A DNA stretch of 64,000 bases from Calidithermus chliarophilus DSM 9957 (GTDB taxonomy: Bacteria > Deinococcota > Deinococci > Deinococcales > Thermaceae). A program made the translations under genes and the position numbers. Below, piece after piece: positions 9,115 to 16,117 of this stretch. Location of the stretch: contig NZ_KE387023.1 in NCBI RefSeq assembly GCF_000430045.1, positions 2,168,167-2,232,166 on the forward strand, in the 5' to 3' direction. The notes under the pieces are model-generated. The model was given only the letters and a program-made list of their open reading frames with translations. It was not told the origin of the DNA and searched no databases. Within the stretch, counting starts at the first letter, position 1. Each line of letters starts with the position of its first letter.

Positions 9115-9765
9115 TCAATAATTCACCTTCTCGTATAGCTCTAGGTATGGAACAACCTCGAGCGCCCCCCGATCCGGGGCGAGCATCTCGTCAGGTATCT
9201 CCTGAACCCGGCGGTAGGGGTACTTGGAACTGGGCACGATGGCGCAATACAGGACGTACGGCTTGGGCTTGCTCGAGCCCGCGGGGGTGATGCTCCCCTT
9301 AGCCATCACGTGGAGATCGGTTTTGCGGCTCAAGTAACCAAAGCACCCTGAGTTGAAGTCATCACCCATGTTGGGCGCATTTCGGTACTGTTTTCCAATC
9401 ATCAGTGCTACGAGGTCAATTGCGAGTTGAACATCATAAAATCCTAACCCGTTATCTAGAAATCTTTCCTTGAACTGGATTTGAAAGCCGATGATTCTTC
9501 CATTCTTATCCCAGAGGATGCCAATAATGGTCTCTTGCCCATCACGCCTACGTGAGTACGGATCGATGGGATAAACTACGGTGTAGTCCGCCGTTGTCCC
9601 ACCTATCAGGTCCAGTTTTCCACGGGAGACAAGCTTGCATGAGAATTTCTTGCAAAAGCTCGTGCCTTCAATAGTCGCCTTTGTGCCGTAGATCGGGCCT
9701 TCGGCGCTGACCGACAAACCCAGGCTTAGGAAAAGTATCAAGCCGAGCAATCCCAACCTTCGCAT
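9115..9765 (-). CDS. Secreted protein of unknown function
   Basis: A 216-residue protein with a clear signal peptide (RLGLLGLILFLSLGLSVSAEG, cleavage expected after SVSA). The mature part has four or more cysteines (FCKKFSCK, SGCFGYL, YCAIV), suitable for disulfides, and no family motif that I know. Codon use is lower in GC than in the flanking housekeeping genes. It lies in the leftward series between two other exported orphans and downstream of the peptidoglycan hydrolase. A periplasmic guard function is possible but unproven. Confidence 0.65.
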   Translation of the reverse strand: MRRLGLLGLILFLSLGLSVSAEGPIYGTKATIEGTSFCKKFSCKLVSRGKLDLIGGTTADYTVVYPIDPYSRRRDGQETIIGILWDKNGRIIGFQIQFKERFLDNGLGFYDVQLAIDLVALMIGKQYRNAPNMGDDFNSGCFGYLSRKTDLHVMAKGSITPAGSSKPKPYVLYCAIVPSSKYPYRRVQEIPDEMLAPDRGALEVVPYLELYEKVNY

Positions 9766-9902
9766 TAGCGATCACTACCCCTTACGCAACCAGCCGAGAA
9801 CCTGCTCTTTACCCGAGGTGATCCGCCGCCGTCCAGGCGCCTCCTCGAGCGGGGATCTCTCCGTCTCATTCTTGAGCCGTAAGGGTGTCGCGGGGGCACG
9901 CC

Positions 9903-10697
9903 TCACCGGGCGGGGAACTTCTTGAGCTGTACCCGCTCGGTCCCGATGGGCTTGAAGGTGTTCAGGGGTGGGTGATCCGTTTTATCGACACAGGGCGCGG
10001 TGTAGCTCTTGAGGACCACGGCGTTTTTCTCGAAGGTTAGCACCTTCGAGACCACGCGGGCCGTCCGGATTTTCGGGTAGCTAGGGCACTCTGAGACGAG
10101 CACCTCGGGCAGCTCCGCGTACTTCACTTCAACCAACAAACCGAATAGCTTGCCCGAACCGCGGCTGTAGTTGACGATGTCCGCGTCCAGCCAGAACACC
10201 CCGCCCTCCTGGGTCAGCCTCACGCGCTCGTGCACCCGTAATATCTCGTCCCGGCCGTCCGCGTTGAGGTCCCCCACGTTGGCGATGTAGTGGCCTGCGG
10301 TCGTATAGTGAATGGCGCTAACCCCGACGGTCGCACCTGGCGGCGAGTCAACGAGATCAAAGTTACTGATCAAGATGGCTTTACTATAAGTCGCCTGATA
10401 GGGCGATACCTCATCACCGAAGGAGGGCTTGTCCTGGTTGTACAGCAGGATCTTCTCCTTGACCTTGGGCTGGGTGAAGGACCCTTCGATGTAACCGAGC
10501 AGCCATTCTGATGCCCTGGGGTAGTAGCCATCCCTCCTGAGTATCTCCTCGGCCGCGCGCTGCTCCTTGGAGCCGGACGGGGGCGGTATGAAGGGCCAGC
10601 TCCTGAAGTCGACCTGTGAGAGAATAAAGGGCTTGGTCATGCCCAAAAGGCCTGTTAAGCTGATGACCCAGAGAGCTAAAATTAGGGCTTTTCTCAC
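9903..10697 (-). CDS. Exported partner protein coupled to the peptidoglycan hydrolase (candidate immunity protein)
   Basis: A 264-residue protein with a signal peptide or anchor (KALILALWVISLTGLLGM) and an exported domain. That domain carries one Asp-rich calcium-type loop (VGDLNADGRDEIL) and late cysteines. Its ATG overlaps the stop of the upstream peptidoglycan hydrolase by four bases, so the two are translationally coupled. An exported protein made right after a cell-wall hydrolase is the usual arrangement of a toxin and its periplasmic immunity protein. No sequence family confirms this. GC is low, like the hydrolase C-terminal half. Confidence 0.7.
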   Translation of the reverse strand: MRKALILALWVISLTGLLGMTKPFILSQVDFRSWPFIPPPSGSKEQRAAEEILRRDGYYPRASEWLLGYIEGSFTQPKVKEKILLYNQDKPSFGDEVSPYQATYSKAILISNFDLVDSPPGATVGVSAIHYTTAGHYIANVGDLNADGRDEILRVHERVRLTQEGGVFWLDADIVNYSRGSGKLFGLLVEVKYAELPEVLVSECPSYPKIRTARVVSKVLTFEKNAVVLKSYTAPCVDKTDHPPLNTFKPIGTERVQLKKFPAR

Positions 10698-12943
10698 TGA
10701 CTGGCCTCTCCCTCGCGTTCAAGATCCTCTGGCGAGAAACGAACAAAACCATCCGGCGGGCCGCCCTTGGCCTTGTCCTCCAGTGCTTCGATGGTCTGTA
10801 ACCCTCTCGCGTCCTTTTTACCACTCTTGTTCCAATCAATGACATTATTACTGGCTACTTTTCCGCCACCGATGTAGATTCCGACGTGCCCTCCTTCTTT
10901 TTGTTGACCGTTGCTCTCGGTGTAGAATGACCCTTTAAGCCAGAAGATAATGTCTCCAGGTTGAAGCTTAGAGGCGTCAAACTCATGCCAGTATGGCGAG
11001 GTTCTGAAAGCAAGGCCCGCGTCCTTAGCAGTTTCTCTGCGGTATGGCCTATATAGCTTAGCGTAGTCCGTCTTTTCCAGCACCTCCCTGACCCATTTTA
11101 GGCAGTGATACCCATGCTTCTCGGTGTCATCGCCGCTCAGGCTCTCTAGCGCCGCTTGGAGGATTTCGTGGTTGCCTACAGGCAGGAAGTATTGAAGTAC
11201 GTGGTTGTTGTTGTGAATCTTCCTCACCGCTTCCGACTTCGAGATCGCTCCATCCTTATTGAGGTCCAAGCCCTGGTTTTCGGCATACTTGTCAGGATTT
11301 GCCACCTTTGTATATAGCGCCTCATCGTTGGGAGCGAAGGGGGCGATGATGCTTTTGTAGATTTGCGCGAGGTCAGCCCCTGGCGGAAGTTTGTGGGATT
11401 TGAAGTGCAAGACCACGTAGCGAATCTGCTCCTGAACCGACATGCGCATCAAATTGTCTCGGCTGAGCTTGCTTACCTGCCAGCCATACTTCTGGATGTC
11501 TGCCTTAATTTCCTTGCCTAGAGTGCGAGTAGATGCCCAGGTAGTCAGCCATTCGCGCATTCGCTGGATACTATCAGATGTGAATTGGATCAGCCCTACT
11601 GCACTGCCGCCGCCTAGATTGGGTTGGCTGGGTGAGAAGGAGTTCTTGCTTTCGAACGCTATACAGGCGGCCAGATCGTTGGGATTGACCCCTAGCTCAC
11701 CGGCCGCCCATAGGATGGCCTCGGCCACCTCGGGGGTGAAGGTTTTGGGGATGCCTCTAGCCCCGATGTTTGCTTTCCATGCATCTACTATCCAACTCGA
11801 GGTCACTGAAGCCCGAGGCTGGGGGATACGGTTGGGTGCCCACACAGCCGTAAGTCGGTAGATGGTGTCCTTTCCCTCCTCATCCTTGCCCAGCCACTCC
11901 CCCTCGAGGGTCTTGGGCTTGCCCCCTGGGCTGAAGCTGAGACGCCCATTGCGGAATTGCCGGGTCTGTCCCTGGAACTTCCCCGTGTCGTATTTCGCGG
12001 TGAACTCCACCGTGCCGTCGGCCTCGAGCGTGCCGAAGAAGTGCCCATTCCCGCTGGGGGTGCTGAAGTTGCCCAGCAAGGTGCCGTCGGCCTTTTTGAA
12101 CACTTCGCTGAAGTGGATGGTGACGTTGGCGTTCCCCGCGCTCAGCTTGCCCTCGAAACTGTGGCGCTCGCTCCAAGCCTTGCCGGCGGAGGCTTGTGGG
12201 GGTTGTGGGGCCTGTTGGCCTGGTTGTGGTTGGGGCGGTGGGGAAGGCTGGGGTTGGCGCGGTTGCGGGGCGGGTGGGGCGGTTTCTTCCTTCGGTTGCT
12301 GGGGCTGGGCTTGGGGTTGGGCCTGTGGGGCGGTCGTAGCCGTTCCTGCCGTTTCCTCTCCCTCTTGCCCCTGAGCCCAGCTTGGCAGGCTCCGGAAAGG
12401 CTCCATGGGGGTGAGGGGCTCGAGCCGCAGCCCCTCCAGCACCACGTCGTCGGTTTCCCCGTTCTCCTCGCTGTCCCGTTCGCCCCGCACCCGGCGGAAC
12501 TCGCCGACGGAGAGGGTGTTGTCGGGGTTGTAGCGCCCGTGGAACTTGGCGGAGTTGGCGGTGCCCTCGAGGTGGAAACTGCCGTCTTGGAGCAACTTGC
12601 CCCTGAGCGGCCACTGCCGGGCCGTGCCCTGGCTTTGGGAGGTGCGTACCCAGTACAGGCCCCACAGCGTGCCGTCGGCCAGGCGGTAGAGGGTGAGGAA
12701 GAGTTCGAAGCCGCGGAGGGAGGCTTTGTAGGTGCGGGTCCAGGGTTCGCCGCCTTTCCTGGCCTGCTGGTGCCGGTTCTGCCAGTACGCCACCTCCCGC
12801 TCGGCTCGCCCCGGGTCTGGGGGACGGGCGGGGAGGGGGGCGGGTTCCGGGGCAGCATCGGGAATGGCGGTGGGTTCAGGCTTGATCTGGGCAAAAGGGA
12901 GAGAGTGCGCAGGTTCTTCCTCGAGCCACGACCGTGAAGACAT
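10694..12943 (-). CDS. Two-domain peptidoglycan hydrolase, candidate injected effector
   Basis: About 749 residues from the ATG at 12943. I prefer this start because TATACT lies six bases before it, a leaderless promoter. Residues 10-24 hold an EEEPAHSLPFAQIKPEP motif shared with the lipase at 14443-16017. Two related beta domains (about 52-170 and 245-360) are joined by a Pro/Gln-rich linker. A lysozyme/transglycosylase-like domain follows (Glu431 in AFESK, SAVGLIQF), then an EF-hand (DLNKDGAISKSE) and a C-terminal NlpC/P60- or CHAP-like cysteine peptidase (Cys614 in YHCLKWV, His686 in GGHVGIYIG). There is no signal peptide, so export needs another route, such as an injection device. DNA for the N-terminal 360 residues is high GC and the catalytic half is low GC. 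Confidence 0.82.
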   Translation of the reverse strand: MSSRSWLEEEPAHSLPFAQIKPEPTAIPDAAPEPAPLPARPPDPGRAEREVAYWQNRHQQARKGGEPWTRTYKASLRGFELFLTLYRLADGTLWGLYWVRTSQSQGTARQWPLRGKLLQDGSFHLEGTANSAKFHGRYNPDNTLSVGEFRRVRGERDSEENGETDDVVLEGLRLEPLTPMEPFRSLPSWAQGQEGEETAGTATTAPQAQPQAQPQQPKEETAPPAPQPRQPQPSPPPQPQPGQQAPQPPQASAGKAWSERHSFEGKLSAGNANVTIHFSEVFKKADGTLLGNFSTPSGNGHFFGTLEADGTVEFTAKYDTGKFQGQTRQFRNGRLSFSPGGKPKTLEGEWLGKDEEGKDTIYRLTAVWAPNRIPQPRASVTSSWIVDAWKANIGARGIPKTFTPEVAEAILWAAGELGVNPNDLAACIAFESKNSFSPSQPNLGGGSAVGLIQFTSDSIQRMREWLTTWASTRTLGKEIKADIQKYGWQVSKLSRDNLMRMSVQEQIRYVVLHFKSHKLPPGADLAQIYKSIIAPFAPNDEALYTKVANPDKYAENQGLDLNKDGAISKSEAVRKIHNNNHVLQYFLPVGNHEILQAALESLSGDDTEKHGYHCLKWVREVLEKTDYAKLYRPYRRETAKDAGLAFRTSPYWHEFDASKLQPGDIIFWLKGSFYTESNGQQKEGGHVGIYIGGGKVASNNVIDWNKSGKKDARGLQTIEALEDKAKGGPPDGFVRFSPEDLEREGEASQ

Positions 12944-12949
12944 GGAACC

Positions 12950-12955
12950 AGTATA
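12950..12955 (-). promoter_or_regulatory. -10 box of a probable leaderless promoter for the peptidoglycan hydrolase
   Basis: On the leftward strand TATACT is followed by six bases and then ATG (12943-12941). An upstream -35 is poor (TGGCAA, 17-base spacer). The box lies in the 73-base divergent gap facing the truncated AAA+ gene at 13017. Confidence 0.5.
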
Positions 12956-13016
12956 ATCACATGCCTGGATGTTTGCCAGGAAATAAGGGTTGGGTTTTAT
13001 GTAAGGTGGGTGCTGC

Positions 13017-13469
13017 GTGAACGGGCTACAAGACCAGGGAATTCGACCACTGTCCGGCGGCATAGGGCTAAGGCTACTGGTAGCGCTCATCAAGGCTGAG
13101 GCCAGCCGGCCTTTCGGGGAACGCGACCTCGAGTCCCGGCTCCCCCCCTTGAGCCAAACGCTGGCGGAAGACACCGCCCTGGCCCGCCTTTGCGAGGCGC
13201 TGGGCCTGGGGGCTTTCGAGCGGAACGTCCTTCTGCTGTGCGCGGGGGCCGAGCTGGAGCCCGACTTCCTGCCGGCGTGTGCCCAGGCTTGTGGGCTGGC
13301 GGAGTCGCGCTACCCGAGTTTCGGCCTGGCCTTCGCGCTATTCGGGGATGGCATTGTCCACGCACAGGCGATGACGCCCTCGGCGCCCCTGCGGCACTGG
13401 GGGCTCATCGAGATCCATCTTCATAGCCCACCCGGGCGCACGTCTATTTCGAGTTTGGTATCGTGGTAA
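13017..13469 (+). pseudogene. Truncated 5' fragment of an AAA+ ATPase gene
   Basis: The first 134 codons (to base 13418) correspond to the N-terminal region of the full AAA+ protein at 16118-18100. Shared landmarks are VLLLCAGAELEPD (VLLLCAGLAIEPD in the intact copy) and PSAPLRHWGLIEIH (PSAPLRRWGLIEIH). The start is GTG at 13017 with AAGGTGG seven bases upstream. After 13418 the frame runs into foreign low-GC sequence and stops at 13469, with no Walker motifs. Joined to base 16511 onward it would restore a normal AAA+ gene. The fragment is therefore the displaced 5' end of the ancestral gene, split by the insert at 13419-16510. It is high GC, like the rest of the ancestral gene. Confidence 0.85.
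13377..13418 (+). repeat. Left 42-bp direct repeat bracketing the cargo cassette
   Basis: This stretch encodes PSAPLRHWGLIEIH and matches 16469-16510 at 40 of 42 bases. Sequence to its left is high-GC ancestral AAA+ gene, and sequence to its right is low-GC insert. It marks the left recombination boundary. Confidence 0.85.
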
Positions 13470-13902
13470 TCGGATTCGCCTTGAGCGATGGCCCTTGGAG
13501 TGAAGTCAACAGCAAAAGACCAACCCGGCAAATCGCTGACGGCATAGTGCCGTGCGTACTACCATAGTCTTCCTGCCGGCCGAAGATGACTCTAAAGTTT
13601 CTGGGTACGGATTGCTCCAGAGCCGCGCGAAACTCGGCGAATGCTCGTACTTATCGCTTTTGAAACTGATGAACTGAAAGCAAAATGTTGCACCCCCTTG
13701 CTTGAAGTCTTCTTTGATGAACTCATCCAGAACACTGGGGCATTTAGTCTCTCTAAGTCTGACTTTTGTTTATAGGGTAGTGAGAACTTGATCGTAAAGT
13801 TCTCTAGGAATTTTTCCTACCATCAGGATACCTACCTTCTCTGCCCTGAAAAGACCAGCAAGGCTGATTATTAGAACCCCCAACCATAGCAAGCCCCTCA
13901 TT
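13421..13902 (-). pseudogene. Decayed paralogue of the lipase partner (candidate immunity) gene
   Basis: Reading leftward from ATG at 13902 gives a signal-anchor start (MRGLLWLGVLIISLAGLF) and then GKIPRELYDQVLTTL before a stop (TAA). Beyond it, pieces in other frames continue the alignment with the intact 178-residue-type protein at 13934-14446. LRETKCPSVL matches LKEIRCPEVM. GGATFCFQFIS matches GGDFLCFQLIS. EFRAALEQSVPRNF matches the LQKALDRVLRREF region. DLPGWSFAVDFTPRAIAQ matches NHPGWYLLIDFGPRVLEQ. At least one nonsense change and two frameshifts are needed, so the gene is dead. It ends at a TGA at 13421-13423, two bases inside the cassette boundary. Confidence 0.8.
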
Positions 13903-13933
13903 GAGAACCCCTAAACCTAACCCTTAGGATTGC

Positions 13934-14446
13934 TTATGGATCGTAGCCCAGCGAAAAACTCACGACATCCCCCTCAAGGGTAATGCCCAACCTACTATAG
14001 GATTCTTGCTCGAGTACCCGAGGGCCAAAATCAATAAGCAGATACCATCCAGGATGGTTTACTAGGCGATAACTGCGTCCTATATAGCCGTAGTTTTCAC
14101 GCCACCCGGTTTTGGGCGAAAACTCCCTGCGTAGCACGCGGTCTAGAGCTTTCTGAAGTTCCTGGAGGCGCTGGTACTTGTCCGGCTCACCAGAAATCAG
14201 CTGAAAACATAGAAAATCACCACCGTCCTCTCTGTTGCGCCTCACAGAGCTCTCCATTACCTCTGGGCACCTGATTTCCTTAAGGGTAACGACTTGCTGG
14301 AGGGATGTGATCAGATTATCGTAGAGTTGTTTTGGGCTGAGTGTCCCGTTCATTTTGTTGATGCCCCCTTGCACATAAGCAATGCCGACTGCTGTTAGCA
14401 GTAGGGTTGTTACTATTAGCGCGGGCCTCGTCATGGTCACCTTCAT
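13934..14446 (-). CDS. Membrane-anchored partner of the class 3 lipase (candidate immunity protein)
   Basis: About 170 residues from ATG 14446. A longer ATG at 14470 exists, but 14446 overlaps the lipase stop as ATGA, the coupled arrangement. The N-terminus is one hydrophobic segment (ALIVTTLLLTAVGIAYV), so the rest lies outside the cytoplasm. Two conserved cysteines (IRCPEV, FLCFQL) are also kept in the decayed paralogue next door. I recognise no named family. Coupling to a phospholipase-like enzyme and duplication within the cassette fit an immunity protein, as with Tle-Tli pairs of type VI secretion. That is inference. Confidence 0.75.
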   Translation of the reverse strand: MKVTMTRPALIVTTLLLTAVGIAYVQGGINKMNGTLSPKQLYDNLITSLQQVVTLKEIRCPEVMESSVRRNREDGGDFLCFQLISGEPDKYQRLQELQKALDRVLRREFSPKTGWRENYGYIGRSYRLVNHPGWYLLIDFGPRVLEQESYSRLGITLEGDVVSFSLGYDP

Positions 14447-16017
14447 TGACCTGGATGCCATGAGTACCAAATTTGCTCAATACGCCGTTTGAGATCATCT
14501 TTGATTTCTCTTGATATAGCCATTTGTTCAATGCGGCTTCCTAACTTTAGTGCCTCCTGTAAACTTTTTGCCTGCCTCACCCACGCCTCTACTTGCCGGT
14601 AGGCTTTATCGTACTCCTCTACACTGAGCGCGGCGCTGCCCAGAATGTAGGCTGTCGCCTGCTTAGCGTTGTTCCTGGTTTCGCGAAAGATAACCCCCTC
14701 GCCGAAAAGTTCTCCTATTAGCTCGAGAGGTAAGGTCACGATATCGCCGGCAAAATCGCCAGCGGCCTCCCAACCTGAGATGGCCTTATACCTGCCGCTC
14801 TTTACCCCCTCTTTGAATCGCTCGATGTATTGCCCCGCCATTTGCCGTAGTTGCTCGGCTATGACACGCTCCGGGTCATTGTTCTCAACATCGGTACTGT
14901 ATGTGTTTACGTACTGGACGGGGTTATCCCCGGTTAGCCCTTTGTTGGCAATGGCTTTTTGCTCAGGGGTGAAAGGCTTATCAGGTGAGGACTCGATGGC
15001 TGTTGAGAGGATGGGAGTGAGGTGGGTCTGGCCAGTAAAGGCCGTCATAAGAGCCCCAATGGTTAGCTCATCGGTAAGCTCTGTCCCAACGAGTTTTCGC
15101 CAAACTGCTTTAGCGGCTTCGTCTGCCAAATTATCTAAGAATGGACCAATGTCAAACTCGATGGTTCTAGGACCAAGCTTGACGTAAACAGGAGTCTTGG
15201 TTCGCTGATTTGGAAACTTAAACCGATGTACCTCGCCGGGAGTAAACGCTTGGCCTGCGTGGGGCACGAAGTCTAGATTCATCCGATAGTGATCCGAGGT
15301 GATTTGCTCACCCGGAGACTTGCCTTTGTTATACGCTTCGATCTTTGCCACCATCTCTTTAGGGATTCCCGGGGCCTGAAACGTAGCAACGTGACCTACG
15401 CTTTGCGGCCAAGTACATGCTGTCCACTGGGCCAGTGCTCCGCCTAGCGAGTGTCCGCAAAGCCAAACCTTGCCCTTTTGTTGAGCATAGTCCAGGTGAG
15501 TCCTGATGAGGTCTTTGTTCTCGTGGAATTGCCCATACCCTACGCCTCGAGGGTCAGCATCAGTAAACCAATCCATTTGGCCTTCCAGAACCTTGAACTC
15601 CCCGCCCTGTGTGCCTCGGAAAGCGACGACGGGATAAGGGTATTCGGGTTTACTAGGAAGGAATACTTGTAACTGCATGCCTAAGCGGCCATATGTGGTG
15701 CGCTGTGGCCTATATCCAAATTGCCGAACGACTTCATATTTGGGATTTTCCTGTGCTGAAGGTACGTAATCCTCATAAGCCAGTTTGGCCATTTGCTCCA
15801 GGAGTGCATCGTAAGTTAATTGAGGTGAAGGAATCCTAGCAAAAGGGCTAGGCTTTTCCTCGGCCAAACCTTCGCGATAGTCCGGCTTCATTGTGGGCGA
15901 CTGCTTCTGAGCCGAGATAAGAGGTAGGGAGTACTCGTACTCTTGGCTGTCTTGGTTAGCTACTCCCTTCGCCAAGAATTCCGGATATCTGGAAGCAACC
16001 TCGTAATCAAGCGCCAT
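14443..16017 (-). CDS. Class 3 (alpha/beta hydrolase) lipase, candidate injected effector
   Basis: A 524-residue protein. The lipase core has VVAFRGTQGG (oxyanion region) and the nucleophile elbow GHSLGG (Ser190). Candidate Asp and His follow in DFVPHAGQAF and beyond. The C-terminal 200 residues are helical and lack a known motif. Residues about 50-68 read AEEKPSPFARIPSPQ, close to the EEEPAHSLPFAQIKPEP motif near the start of the peptidoglycan hydrolase. There is no signal peptide. A GGAGGAG Shine-Dalgarno precedes ATG 16017. It is encoded in the low-GC cassette, coupled to the anchored partner downstream and divergent from the AAA+ gene. Substrate is unknown; phospholipids are plausible. 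Confidence 0.85.
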   Translation of the reverse strand: MALDYEVASRYPEFLAKGVANQDSQEYEYSLPLISAQKQSPTMKPDYREGLAEEKPSPFARIPSPQLTYDALLEQMAKLAYEDYVPSAQENPKYEVVRQFGYRPQRTTYGRLGMQLQVFLPSKPEYPYPVVAFRGTQGGEFKVLEGQMDWFTDADPRGVGYGQFHENKDLIRTHLDYAQQKGKVWLCGHSLGGALAQWTACTWPQSVGHVATFQAPGIPKEMVAKIEAYNKGKSPGEQITSDHYRMNLDFVPHAGQAFTPGEVHRFKFPNQRTKTPVYVKLGPRTIEFDIGPFLDNLADEAAKAVWRKLVGTELTDELTIGALMTAFTGQTHLTPILSTAIESSPDKPFTPEQKAIANKGLTGDNPVQYVNTYSTDVENNDPERVIAEQLRQMAGQYIERFKEGVKSGRYKAISGWEAAGDFAGDIVTLPLELIGELFGEGVIFRETRNNAKQATAYILGSAALSVEEYDKAYRQVEAWVRQAKSLQEALKLGSRIEQMAISREIKDDLKRRIEQIWYSWHPGQ

Positions 16018-16117
16018 CCTTACTCCTCCGGTACATGGAACTGCCTCATAGTAAGTATACTCTAAGGAGGGTTCTGGAAACTAAGCAAGAGTTTAGGAAC
16101 CTTACGCCTACGGGAAG
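16018..16117. promoter_or_regulatory. Divergent promoter region between lipase and AAA+ gene
   Basis: One hundred bases separate the two divergent genes. A near-consensus TATACT occurs on the leftward strand around 16056-16061, about 40 bases before the lipase start. GGAAGG lies directly before the GTG chosen for the AAA+ gene. The older, displaced pair (hydrolase and truncated AAA+) has the same divergent geometry with a 73-base gap. Confidence 0.45.
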
